Position numbers and translations under genes: made by a program
From: Molanna angustata
Taxonomy: Eukaryota; Arthropoda; Insecta; Trichoptera; Molannidae
DNA length: 64,000 nucleotides
NCBI GenBank assembly: GCA_963576475.1
Contig: OY754972.1
Span: 32,836,556 to 32,900,555 of the forward strand
Reading direction: 5' to 3'
In this document: in pieces, positions 1-11,310 of the stretch
Layout: each line of letters begins with the position of its first letter
Numbering within the stretch: the stretch's first letter is position 1
The notes under the pieces: generated by a model
What the model was told of the DNA's origin: nothing
The model's input: only the letters and a program-made list of their open reading frames with translations
The model's database searches: none

Positions 1-151
1 TACACAGACATATAGCTGTAGCAGTGATTCGCACGTCATCCATGTTTGAAAGATTGATGTTAATAGAATATGTAACTAAATAGAATATTCGGGCGCAAAT
101 TATTCGGCGAATTGTTCGACGAGTATCTAAACGAGGCATAAGAGATAAGAT

Positions 152-332
152 GATCTAATAAAAGCATTCCTCTCGTTACCGGTCAGAACCCACAGTTATC
201 AAAGTGTACGATCTAGGAACCAAAACTGATATATTCAACCATTCGTGGTTTCACCTTTATTCGGCTTTTACTGAGAGCCGCATGGCTCAGTCTTTGAGAC
301 AAGCATATGATTACTGGCAGGATCAATCAGGG
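152..332 (-). rRNA. 5' end of 18S rRNA, diverged fragment
   Basis: Read on the - strand, the segment starts with a close match to the universal small-subunit 5' end (GATCCTGCCAGTAATCATATG) and continues through the conserved GCTTGTCTCAAAG, GGTGAAACCACGAATGG and GGTTCCTAGATCGTAC motifs and GGAATGCTTTTATTAGATCA. Compared with a normal insect 18S, about 30 nt between the GATAACTGTGG and GACCGGTAACG motifs are missing, and there are many substitutions in positions that are normally invariant. Sequence between 1 and 151 may be further decayed 18S but I cannot align it. It is probably an rDNA pseudogene rather than a working rRNA gene. Confidence 0.85.
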
Positions 333-1145
333 AACTGCTCCGTCGGGGACGTCAACTGGCTCTTCCTACGGACGCGGCTCTTGCCGGCCGTGCCAGGCTC
401 TCGATTGTTAACGCAATCCACGAGACGCGCAAGACCGCTCTGTTGTATGTTTATTGTCAAAGTCGCTTCCGCACCCGGGGCGGTATGCGGCCGGCCAACG
501 CCGAACCGTCCCGCGCACACTGGGGCCATCTGCGTAAGCCGGACGCCGCGACGTCGTCGCATCTCGTCCCTCGTCCGTCTGATAATTCCCATCGTAAAAG
601 GTTAAACACGGGACGAGCGGCGCCTTAGCGCTCGCCCGTCGACTTCGCGGCGGAGGGAGCACACGGCTCTCCTTCCGTCTCGAGTCATTGTCATGTGGAG
701 AAGACGGCGGCGCACGGCCGTCGTTCCGCCGCTTCTCGCGCGGACTTCCAGAGTGAAAAACGGTCGCAAGGCGTGCGATGGACAACGTCCATCGCGCGAT
801 CTCTCGAAGGACGCACGTGAGCGTAGACACACACACACAATATGAGATGTGTTACGCACGCGCGTCCATACGGGTCGGACACATTTGACACCGCAGACGC
901 GACCTACCGACCGCCGCAGTGTGTCCGCGCTGAGTTCGTTCGGCTGAGCAACGGGGCGACACGCTAACTGTAGTCTGTCCCCGGCCGCCGTACACAGTGA
1001 GCCGCGCGCCGCGCCTCGGTCAGGGGGACCGAGCGATCGCGTTGCCCGTAAAACGTTCCACTGGCGCTGGGGAAGCGTAAACGGTCCGACTCGGCAAACC
1101 GTTCGACGTTCGTTACTCTGCGCGATCTGCGCCGACCGAATGTGG
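333..1145 (-). other. GC-rich tract in the position of the rDNA 5' external transcribed spacer
   Basis: This roughly 800-bp tract directly abuts the 18S start, is far richer in GC and CpG than anything around it, and ends abruptly in AT-rich sequence at about 1145. Several short open frames exist on both strands but overlap one another and resemble nothing known. On the - strand it sits where the 5' ETS would be, so I read it as spacer DNA carried along with the 18S fragment. An unrelated CpG-rich promoter is the alternative. Confidence 0.6.
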
Positions 1146-1149
1146 CGAA

Positions 1150-1500
1150 TACTTTTTGGATATTTGTTTATTCGTTTATTTTATTTTATTTTCATCAATA
1201 ATACAGTGGAGACGTTACAATTCAATCACACGCTAGAGCTAGAAGTTAAGTATATGTGTATATATTCATTCATACATACATAAAATATGAGAAGTCCCTT
1301 GACACAGACTTATTCAGTGACACAAAACATAAACTCGCTCAAAAATTAAAAACAGGAATTTCATAAGATTATCACTTACGCACAGCACGCATGCACATAC
1401 ACATATACACTTACACACACACACACACACACACACCATCACACATACACACCCTCACACACACATACCTATGATTTTGTATCTTGAATATATGACTATT
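1150..1500 (-). repeat. Possible LINE 3' tail with CA microsatellite
   Basis: An A-rich tail on the - strand (T-rich at 1160-1192) is followed by a CA-rich stretch, with (CA)n at about 1410-1435 and further CACACA patches to 1470. The reverse complement resembles the TG-rich stretch at 61200-61275, so both may come from the same dispersed element. No coding sequence is visible. From 1500 to 1690 I see only AT-rich sequence with a short inverted repeat around AGTGTTTTAATCTTAAACACT-like bases. Confidence 0.35.
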
Positions 1501-1760
1501 TTGTAATAAAAAAATATTTTGGGTATTTTTTTATATTTTTTCTTTATAAAAAGTGATTTATACCTAGAATTTTTTTGGTAATGAAATTCTCCCAAAAAAG
1601 TCAAATTCAGTGTTTTAATCTTAAACACTGAAAAAGGCCAATAATATTATTATTATTATTACTAATTATTTCCAGTAAAACTTTGAGTGACCATACAGAG
1701 GTGGCGCTAATAGCGCGGGATCATAGAAAAAGCCGAAGTTTCCCTTCTAAATAAATTCTC

Positions 1761-2244
1761 TTTTCTATGGCTACAACCAGGGCCCGCAAACCTAGAACAA
1801 ATAATTGACGCCAGATAGACTGAGATAGATATATATCTGTCTGTCTTTTTTTTCCACTTTTTATTGAGGACCGCACTTCTCAGACGGCGCCACCGGCGGC
1901 ACTCATCGTTGATGCCATTAGTAAATTATTTTTTTTTAATTTACGCATGTTATTTATGTTATTATTATTTTTTTTATAGTTTGGTATTAAAAAACATATT
2001 TTTTACTTTTGAAATAGTTTTTAAATAAAAAAATGAATACTTCTATATTTTATGAATATTAAAAAGTATCAAATCATTATGTTATATTAAAATTTTACTA
2101 ATGCATTATGGGAACAGATTTCCCTATATGGCAATATTTTCACGCGTTGAAAACAGTTGGAAATGAATCGCCATTTTTGTTTGACCTTTGTTGTCATTGC
2201 GTTAAATTTTATCGAATTGTGTTAAAAAATTGGAAAACTTGAAG
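1761..2244 (+). pseudogene. THAP unit 1, left piece
   Basis: The sequence begins at the motif ATGGCTACAACCAGG and aligns with unit 2 (14690-14879 plus 22440-22735), including GGGAACAGATTTC, ATATGGCAAT and the final GAAAACTTGAAGAA. In unit 2 that last stretch is the start of a THAP-type open frame. Here the frame is cut at 2245 by a Helentron-like element, and the unit resumes at about 10956. Substitutions and indels show that it is non-functional. Confidence 0.6.
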
Positions 2245-2299
2245 AAACGAGTGGGTTGTGGCCAACACTAAACTCTCCACACCACAAATATTGACAATG

Positions 2300-4416
2300 A
2301 AATATTTTATTCATTCTAAATTTTACTACCAGGAATATAAATTTTCTAACGATAGTATATTTTCATGTTAAGATAGACAAACTATTAATGCAGTATGGTG
2401 AAGAATTCTAATGTTGTATGAAATATTTTAATAAAAGCAGATAAATTTTGTTTTAAAGGACGTTAGAGCATTTTGACAATTTTGACACGTGATATCATAT
2501 GAAGAAATTTTTGTTATTTATGGAAAGCTAATCAGTTCGATGTTCAAGCTCTTTACATTATAACATGAAATCAAATTACTGAACTTTTCCATACATAAGA
2601 AATTTATCTTATTATATAAATTTTTATTCATACTAAATTTTACTACCAGGAAAATAAATTTTCTATCGATAGTATATTTTTATGTTAAGATAGACAAACT
2701 ATTATTGCAGTATGGTGTAGAATGCTTATGTTGTATGAAATATTTTAATAAAAGCAGATAAATTTTGTTTTAAAGGACGCGAAAGCATTTTCAAAATTTT
2801 GACACGTGATATCATATGAAGAAATTTTTTGTTATTTATGGAAAGCTAATCAGTTCTATGTTCAAACTCTTTACATTATAACATGAAATCAAATTACTGA
2901 ACTTTTCCATACATAGAAATTTATCTAATTACATTTTTATTCATACTAAATGTTACTACCAGGAATATAAATTTTCTTCCGATAGTATATTTTTATGTTA
3001 AGATAGACAAACTATTAATGCCGTATAGTGAAGAATGCTTATGTTGTATGAAATATTATAAAAAAAGCAGATAAATTTTGTTTTAAAGAACGCGAGAGCA
3101 TTTTCCAAATTTTGACAGGTGATATCATATGAAGAATTTTTTTGTTATTTATGGAAAGCTAATCAGTTCTATGTTCAAACTCTTTACATTATAACATGAA
3201 ATCAAATAACTGAACTTTTCCATACATAGAAATTTATCTAATTACATTTTTATTCATACTAAATGTTACTACCAGGAATATAAATTTTCTTCCGATAGTA
3301 TATTTTTATGTTAAGATAGACAAACTATTAATGCCGTATAGTGAAGAATGCTTATGTTGTATGAAATTTTATAAAAAAAGCAGATAAATTTTGTTTTAAA
3401 GAACGCGAGAGCATTTTCCAAATTTTGACAGGTGATATCATATGAAGAATTTTTTTGTTATTTATGGAAAGCTAATCAGTTCTATGTTCAAGCTCTTTAC
3501 ATTATAACATGAAATCAAATTACTGAACTTTTCCATACATAGAAATTTATCTAATTACATTTTTATTCATACTAAATGTTACTACCAGGAATATAAATTT
3601 TCTTCCGATAGTATATTTTTATGTTAAGATAGACAAACTATTAATGCCGTATAGTGAAGAATGCTTATGTTGTATGAGATATTATAAAAAAAGCAGATAA
3701 ATTTTGTTTTAAAGAACGCGAGAGCATTTTCCAAATTTTGAGAGGTGATATCATATGAAGAATTTTTTTGTTATTTATGGAAAGCTAATCAGTTCTATGT
3801 TCAAGCTCTTTACATTATAACATGAAATCAAATTACTGAACTTTTCCATACATAGAAATTTATCTAATTACATTTTTATTCATACTAAATGTTACTACCA
3901 GGAATATAAATTTTCTTCCGATAGTATATTTTTATATTAAGATAAACAAACTATTAATGCAGTTTAGTGAAGAATGCTTATGTTGTATGAAATATTTTAA
4001 AAAAAGCAGATAAATTTTGTTTTAAAGAACGCGAGAGCATTTTCAAAATTTTGACACGTGATATCATATGAAGATTTTTTTTTGTTATTTATGGAAAGCT
4101 AATCAGTTCTATGTTCAAGCTCTTTACATTATAACATGAAATCAAATTACTGAACTTTTCCATACATAGATATTTATCTAATTACATTTTTATTCATACT
4201 AAATGTTACTACCAGGAATATAAATTTTCTTCCGATAGTACCTATATTTTTATGTTAAGATAGACAAACTATTAATGCCGTATAGTGAAGAATGCTTATG
4301 TTGTATGAAATATTATAAAAAAAGCAGATAAATTTTGTTTTAAAGAACGCGAGAGCATTTTCAAAATTTTGACACGTGATATCATATGAAGAAATTTTTT
4401 GTTATTTATGGAAAGC
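2300..4416 (+). repeat. 313-bp satellite array, block 1
   Basis: About 6.7 tandem monomers of roughly 313 bp are present; the landmark GATATCATATGAAG recurs at about 2491, 2808, 3121, 3433, 3747, 4060 and 4378. The first two monomers are the most diverged and the later ones are nearly identical, as expected when homogenisation is strongest inside an array. There are no convincing open frames. Confidence 0.95.
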
Positions 4417-4420
4417 TAAT

Positions 4421-5380
4421 TGACACTCCTTCGCTTCACGCTGTCCGGAGACTCAGATGGCAAGGCCGCTGACCAGCTCCGAACAGCACTCAGCGTAGAC
4501 GTGTGCAGTTTAGGTGGAGCGCTAGGGACGACGTGAAGCGTCGTCTCAACGTGTCACTCCCCTCGGATAAACTGTTAATACTACTGGACCAAGGTAAGAG
4601 AACATTTAAGGCCACTCACCGTGAGGACGTGGTCTCCCAGCTTGGACCCCTGTCGATGATGGTGGATCGACAGCCCACCAGGCGTAGTCTGCGTTGACCT
4701 ACGGGTTGGTGGACGTCCTCGGCCACTGGGAAGGTCCGTGTTCAGCCCAACGTACGCAAGGAAGATTTAAAACTTATAGTTGGCTTAGAGCCGATGGAAA
4801 CACCTAGGTGGCACAACCTGACCGAGGGAATCCGTCGGACGAAACCCTGGCAGGCGACTCGCCGAAACGCGCAAAGGCCTCTACGGTTCAGCCAAGGCAA
4901 CAGTCTCAGGAAAAACCCAGCCAGCTGCACCAGGCTTGGCTCAAGTTAGAGTTTCTTACTTTCGTTGGGTAGAAAAAATACAATAAAAATTATTGCCGGC
5001 TCTGGGGCACCGGACTTGAGACGAGAAGTTATTTATTAATTTCTACTGCTGGCGGCTCGGCCAGACTTTAAAAAAAAATTTTCCTTTTTGAAAAAAAAAA
5101 TAAAATTGATGTTAAAAGAATCGTTCCTCTTTTTTAAAATTAAAATTCCCACACGCGGCAAACTCAGCGCGCCTTTTTTTTCCGTTTTCCCAGCTGACAA
5201 GACAAAATGTTGCCATTTTATAAATAAAAATATCCCAAGTAATAAAAAAAATATTTCCCCAAAAATGAATGGTGCTTCCCGCGGTATTTTGGGTAGGTAC
5301 CCGAAAATACTCGCACGTCATATAGGGGCGTCGGATTTCTCTCGCTCACGTCACTCGTGACGACTGACCGGCCGGTATCA
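4421..5380 (+). mobile_element. Solo LTR inside a satellite monomer, copy A
   Basis: This 960-bp GC-richer insert starts TGACACTCC and ends CCGGTATCA, the TG...CA form of LTRs. It is flanked by the 4-bp duplication TAAT (4417-4420 and 5381-5384) of the monomer sequence GCTAATCAG. It contains AATAAA-like signals at about 4981 and A/T runs at 5068-5105. A 64-codon frame at 4503-4697 resembles nothing I recognise and is probably incidental. No internal retroelement region is attached, so this is a solo LTR, probably from a Ty3/gypsy or Bel-type element. Confidence 0.75.
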
Positions 5381-6324
5381 TAATCAGTTCTATGTTCAAG
5401 CTCTTTACATTATAACATGAAATCAAATTACTGAACGTTTCCATACATAGAAATTTATCTAATTACATTTTTATTCATACTAAATGTTACTATCAGGAAT
5501 ATAAATTTTCTTCCGATAGTATATTTTTATGTTAAGATAGACAAACTATTAATGCAGTATAGTGAAGAATGCTTATGTTGTATGAAATATTTTAAAAAAA
5601 AGCAGATAAATTTTGTTTTAAAGAACGCGAGAGCATTTTCCAAATTTTGACAGGTGATATCATATGAAGAATATTTTTGTTATTTATGGAAAGCTTATCA
5701 GTTCTATGTTCAAGCTCTTTACATTATAACATGAAATCAAATTACTGAACTTTTCCATACATAGAAATTTATCTAATTACATTTTTATTCATACTAAATG
5801 TTACTACCAGGAATATAAATTTTCTTCCGATAGTATATTTTTATGTTAAGATAGACAAACTATTAATGCAGTATAGTGAAGAATGCTTATGTTGTATGAA
5901 ATATTTTAAAAAAAGCAGATAAATTTTGATATAAAGAACGCGAGAGCATTTTCAAAATTTTGACACGTGATATCATATGAAGATTTTTTTTGTTATTTAT
6001 GGAAAGCTAATCAGTTCTTTGTTCAAGCTCTTTACATTATAACATGAAATCAAATTACTGAACGTTTCCATACATAGAAATTTATCTAATTACATTTTTA
6101 TTCATACTAAATGTTACTATCAGGAATATAAATTTTCTTCCGATAGTATATTTTTATGTTAAGATAGACAAACTATTAATGCAGTATAGTGAAGAATGCT
6201 TATGTTGTATGAAATATTTTAAAAAAAGCAGATAAATTTTGTTTTAAAGAACGCGAGAGCATTTTCAAAATTTTGACACGTGATATCATATGAAGAATTT
6301 TTTTGTTATTTATGGAAAGCTAAT
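5381..6324 (+). repeat. 313-bp satellite array, block 2
   Basis: About three 313-bp monomers lie between the two solo LTR copies. The monomers after LTR copy A and after LTR copy B share private variants (GAACGTTTCC, ACTATCAGG, AGAATATTTTTG, AAAGCTTATC), showing that LTR and flanking monomers were duplicated together. Confidence 0.93.
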
Positions 6325-8018
6325 TGACACTCCTTCGCTTCACGCTGTCCGGAGACTCAGATGGCAAGGCCGCTGACCAGCTCCGAACAGCACTCAGCGT
6401 AGACGTGTGCAGTTTAGGTGGAGCGCTAGGGACGACGTGAAGCGTCGTCTCTACGTGACACTCCCCTCGGATAAACTGTTAATACTACTGGACCAAGGTA
6501 AGAGAACATTTAAGGCCACTCACCGTGAGGACGTGGTCTCCCAGCTTGGACCCCTGTCGATGATGGTGGATCGACAGCCCACCAGGCGTAGTCTGCGTTG
6601 ACCTACGGGTTGGTGGACGTCCTCGGCCACTGGGAAGGTCCGTGTTCAGCCCAACGTATGCAAGGAAGATTTAAAACTTATAGTTGGCTTATGGCCAGTT
6701 TCATAAAAATTAAAGGAGACTTAATGTCAACTTTAAAATAAATTGCGTTTCATAACAACAAAATGTCACTTAAAGTCCACTTTAATTTAAAGTCTAGTGT
6801 CTTCGTACTTTAGTCACTAAAGTCTTCTTTAAGAGCAGTTCATTTTTTTGCCACCAGAGTGTGCTGCAATATGACATAATGTTCAAGTCAGTTCTCGTTG
6901 ATGTCAATATTGTCAATTGAATGTTGACGATCATGTGCATATTACTTACTAATATTCAATAGTTTTGTTATTATTTAAACATTTTTTTATAAATAATATA
7001 AAAAAATGATGTTTTCAAAATGAGCTAATTAGAAGATGCGTACTGTGATACAGCAGTGAAAAGTAAGGAAAAAAATCGTCCACATGGAAAAGTAGAATTA
7101 AGGAGAATTTTTTGATAGATTTTGTTCCATAAACATGTCCTATACATCAATGATCAATTCAATGACAGAAATAACATATTATATGGTAGTAAACAGAAAG
7201 ATTTACCTATGCTATGAGCCTATTATTCCTCCAAGCTATGAGCTATGTTTCCATAGATTTTGATAGCAATATTGCCAACTTTCAGGTATTTTGGTGACAT
7301 TTCTACCTTTTACTAATGTACGCGGCATTATTATTTATGAAACGCAACGACTTAAAGGCGACTTTAAATTTTTAAAGAACCTTTAACTAAAGGGTCCTTT
7401 TGCTGCTTTTTATGAAACTGGCTGTTAGAGCCGATGGAAACACCTAGGTGGCACAACCTGACCGAGGGAATCCGTCGGACGAAACCCTGGCAGGCGACTC
7501 GCCGAAACGCGCAAAGGCCTCTACGGTTCAGCCAAGGCAACAGTCTCAGGAAAAACCCAGCCAGCTGCACCAGGCTTGGCTCAAGTTAGAGTTTCTTACT
7601 TTCGTTGGGTAGAAAAAATACAATAAAAATTATTGCCGGCTCTGGGGCACCGGACTTGAGACGAGAAGTTATTTATTAATTTCTACTGCTGGCGGCTCGG
7701 CCAGACTTTAAAAAAAAATTTTCCTTTTTGAAAAAAAAAATAAAATTGATGTTAAAAGAATCGTTCCTCTTTTTTAAAATTAAAATTCCCACACGCGGCA
7801 AACTCAGCGCGCCTTTTTTCCGTTTTCCCAGCTGACAAGACAAAATGTTGCCATTTTATAAATAAAAATATCCCAAGTAATAAAAAAAATATTTCCCCAA
7901 AAATGAATGGTGCTTCCCGCGGTATTTTGGGTAGGTACCCGAAAATACTCGCACGTCATATAGGGGCGTCGGATTTCTCTCGCTCACGTCACTCGTGACG
8001 ACTGACCGGCCGGTATCA
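6325..8018 (+). mobile_element. Solo LTR copy B, interrupted by a MITE
   Basis: This is a second copy of the 960-bp LTR with the same TAAT flanks (6321-6324 and 8019-8022). Removing the 733-bp insert and its 3-bp duplication leaves 958 bp, the 2-bp difference being a shorter T run near 7815. Only a handful of substitutions separate it from copy A (for example CTCTACGTGACAC against CTCAACGTGTCAC), so the duplication is recent. Confidence 0.8.
6692..7424. mobile_element. Harbinger-type MITE, TSD TTA
   Basis: The 733-bp insert has terminal inverted repeats of about 16 bp (GGCCAGTTTCATAAAAA at the left and its near-complement at the right). It is flanked by TTA (6689-6691 and 7425-7427); the empty site GGCTTAGAGCC is preserved in LTR copy A. 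A three-base TTA/TAA duplication is the PIF/Harbinger hallmark. It has no coding capacity. Confidence 0.85.
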
Positions 8019-10155
8019 TAATCAGTTCTATGTTCAAGCTCTTTACATTATAACATGAAATCAAATTACTGAACGTTTCCATACATAGAAATTTATCTAA
8101 TTACATTTTTATTCATACTAAATGTTACTATCAGGAATATAAATTTTCTTCCGATAGTATATTTTTATGTTAAGATAGACAAACTATTAATGCAGTATAG
8201 TGAAGAATGCTTATGTTGTATGAAATATTTTAAGAAAAAAGCAGATAAATTTTGTTTTAAAGAACGCAAGAGCATTTTCCAAATTTTGACAGGTGATATC
8301 ATATGAAGAATATTTTTGTTATTTATGGAAAGCTTATCAGTTCTATGTTCAAGCTCTTTACATTATAACATGAAATCAAATTACTGAACTTTTCCATACA
8401 TAGAAATTTATCTAATTACATTTTTATTCATACTAAATGTTACTACCAGGAATATAAATTTTCTTCCGATAGTATATTTTTATGTTAAGATAGACAAACT
8501 ATTAATGCAGTATAGTGAAGAATGCTTATGTTGTATGAAATATGTTAAAAAAAGCAGATAAATTTTGATATAAAGAACGCGAGAGCATTTTCAAAATTTT
8601 GACACGTGATATCATATGAAGATTTTTTTTGTTATTTATGGAAAGCTAATCAGTTCTTTGTTCAAGCTCTTTACATTATAACATGAAATCAAATTACTGA
8701 ACGTTTCCATACATAGAAATTTATCTAATTACATTTTTATTCATACTAAATGTTACTATCAGGAATATAAATTTTCTTCCGATAGTATATTTTTATGTTA
8801 AGATAGACAAACTATTAATGCAGTATAGTGAAGAATGCTTATGTTGTATGAAATATTTTAAAAAAAGCAGATAAATTTTGTTTTAAAGAACGCGAGAGCA
8901 TTTTCCAAATTTTGACAGGTGATATCATATGAAGATTTTTTTTGTTATTTATGGAAAGCTAATCAGTTCTATGTTCAAGCTCTTTACATTATAACATGAA
9001 ATCAAATTACTGAACTTTTCCATACATAGAAATTTATCTAATTACATATTTATTCATACTAAATGTTACTATAAGGAATATAAATTTTCTTCCGATAGTA
9101 TATTTTTATGTTAAGATAGACAAACTATTAATGCAGTATAGTGAAGAATGCTTATGTTGTATGAAATATTTTAAAAAAAGCAGATAAATTTTGTTTTAAA
9201 GAACGCGAGAGCATTTTCCAAATTTTGACAGGTGATATCATATGAAGAATTTTTTTGTTATTTATGGAAAGCTAATCAGTTCTATGTTCAAGCTCTTTAC
9301 ATTATAACATGAAATCAAATTACTGAACTTTTCCATACATAGAAATTTATCTAATTACATTTTTATTCATACTAAATGTTACTACCAGGAATATAAATTT
9401 TCTTCCGATAGTATATTTTTATGTTAAGATAGACAAACTATTAATGCCGTATAGTGAAGAATGCTTATGTTGTATGAAATATTATAAAAAAAGCAGATAA
9501 ATTTTGTTTTAAAGAACGCGAGAGCATTTTCAAAATTTTGACACGTGATATCATATGAAGAAATTTTTTGTTATTTATGGAAAGCTAATCAGTTCTATGT
9601 TCAAGCTCTTTACATTATAACATGAAATCAAATTACTGAACGTTTCCATACATAGAAATTTATCTAATTACATTTTTATTCATACTAAATGTTACTATCA
9701 GGAATATAAATTTTCTTCCGATAGTATATTTTTATGTTAAGATAGACAAACTATTAATGCAGTATAGTGAAGAATGCTTATGTTGTATGAAATATTTTAA
9801 GAAAAGCAGATAAATTTTGTTTTAAAGAACGCGAGAGCATTTTCCAAATTTTGACAGGTGATATCATATGAAGAATTTTTTTGTTATTTATGGAAAGCTA
9901 ATCAGTTCTATGTTCAAGCTCTTTACATTATAACATGAAATCAAATTACTGAACTTTTCCATACATAGAAATTTATCTAATTACATTTTTATTCATACTA
10001 AATGTTACTACCAGGAATATAAATTTTCTTCCGATAGTATATTTTTATGTTAAGATAGACAAACTATTAATGCAGTATAGTGAAGACTGCTTATGTTGTA
10101 TGAAATATTTTTAAAAAAGCAGATAAATTTTGTTTCAAAGAGCGTTAGAGCATTT
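8019..10155 (+). repeat. 313-bp satellite array, block 3
   Basis: About 6.8 monomers continue from LTR copy B to the unique 3' part of the host element. The last monomer is diverged (GTTTCAAAGAGCGTTAGAGC), and the same diverged last monomer ends the array of copy 2. Confidence 0.93.
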
Positions 10156-10954
10156 TGACAATGTTGACACGTGATATCATATGAAGAAATTTTATGATAT
10201 CTATGAAAAGCTAATCAGTTCTAAGTTCAAGCTATTAATATTCTTATATCAATATGAAATCAATGAACTGAACATTGCCAAATATAAAAAAATTCTCTTG
10301 TTACATATAAGTTTCATACAAATATCCATTAAATAAAATATAATTTTTGAAACCGTTGAATATTTTTCTTTTAACGTTTACCAACTTTGAATACAATTTT
10401 ATGAAGATTCTTGGTGTTGTATAAATAGTTGAAACCAAATTAAAATATCTCTAATTTCCAGGTCGTGAGAGCATTTTTTCAGTTTTAATAGATGAAATCA
10501 TAAAGAAACATTGGGAAAAAATGAACCGTTGTCTATGGAAAACTAATCAGCTCTAAGTTTATGGACTTAACACATGTGATATCAATATGAAGTCAATCGG
10601 ACTTATAGTTTGGGCTGCAGAGAGGACACAAAAAAAAACAACGTAAATGATGAATTCATAGAGAAGAAATCAAAAGTTGTCTATGGAAAACTAATCAGCT
10701 CTAGGTCTTTGCACTTTACACATATGATGTTAATATGAAGTCGATCAGACTTATAGTTTGGGCTGTAGAGAGGACACAAAAAAGATAAATGCTACGGCGT
10801 ACGGCGTACAGCGTATACGCCATACACACAAACACATCACGACGAAACTCATAGTGTGCATTCTCTACATGATACCCATTGAGAAATTGATGTAAAAAAA
10901 ATACGCTTAAATTTTGCGAAATCATGACTCTCCCCTATTCCATAGTGTGGAGAG
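10156..10954 (+). repeat. Unique 3' region and terminal hairpin of Helentron-like copy 1
   Basis: This 800-bp segment is nearly identical to 13750-14555. It contains older, more diverged pieces related to the monomer (CTATGGAAAACTAATCAG at about 10535 and 10683), a short CGGCGTA repeat at about 10796-10812, and the terminal stem-loop at 10928-10954. Confidence 0.75.
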
Positions 10955-10955
10955 T

Positions 10956-11310
10956 AAAAATCCCAATCCTATTGCTATTAAAGTGTCGGTTCGTGTAACT
11001 CAAAGGATTTGACATAGAAGCAACTCCGTTTTCCGTTCATTCGCGATCTATACACATTGTTACGATGGATGGATCAGATTTTTATTTAATAACAATAGTG
11101 AAAGTGTTTAAAATTGAGCTAATTAATTATATTTTCTATTTTCACTACACAACTTATTATTGTATTAATATATTTGTGTATAATGTATATTGTTTTTATT
11201 ACTAATAAAAAATAAAAATAAAGTTTTTTTAACTTAAATAATATTACCTAAATTAATTATTCATTGCTCCTCTGTGTATTGTTCTTCATAATGCTTGAAT
11301 AACTTAAATA
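10956..11310 (+). pseudogene. THAP unit 1, middle piece
   Basis: Unit 1 resumes with AGTGTCGGTTCGTGTAA, the counterpart of the zinc-finger-coding stretch at 22752-22769 in unit 2. In-frame stops (for example just after the second cysteine codon) destroy the frame. It runs to the left arm of a stem-loop (AATGCTTGAATAAC), where the second Helentron-like element is inserted. Confidence 0.6.

Larger units (their letters stand above)
2245..10958 (+). mobile_element. Helentron-like element carrying a 313-bp satellite, copy 1
   Basis: The left terminus (AAACGAGTGGGTTGTGGCC) and the right terminus are shared exactly with copy 2 at 11311-14556. The left end carries ACTCTCCACAC at about 2270, which is complementary to the outer arm of a 3' stem-loop (ACTCTCC...GTGTGGAGAGT) at about 10928-10954. 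Subterminal inverted repeats, a 3' terminal hairpin, internal tandem repeats and no clear target duplication match the Helentron/DINE-1 class of non-autonomous rolling-circle elements. It is inserted in an A-rich site inside THAP unit 1. No Rep-helicase frame is present. The class assignment rests on structure only. Confidence 0.6.

Noticed and set aside
204..891. Overlapping open frames in GC-rich DNA on both strands
   Set aside because: They overlap an 18S rRNA fragment and its adjacent GC-rich spacer, have no recognisable domain, and high GC lowers stop frequency.
4421..8018. One LTR retrotransposon with two LTRs and a short interior
   Set aside because: Each LTR copy has its own TAAT duplication inside a satellite monomer and the interior is only satellite, so they are duplicated solo LTRs.
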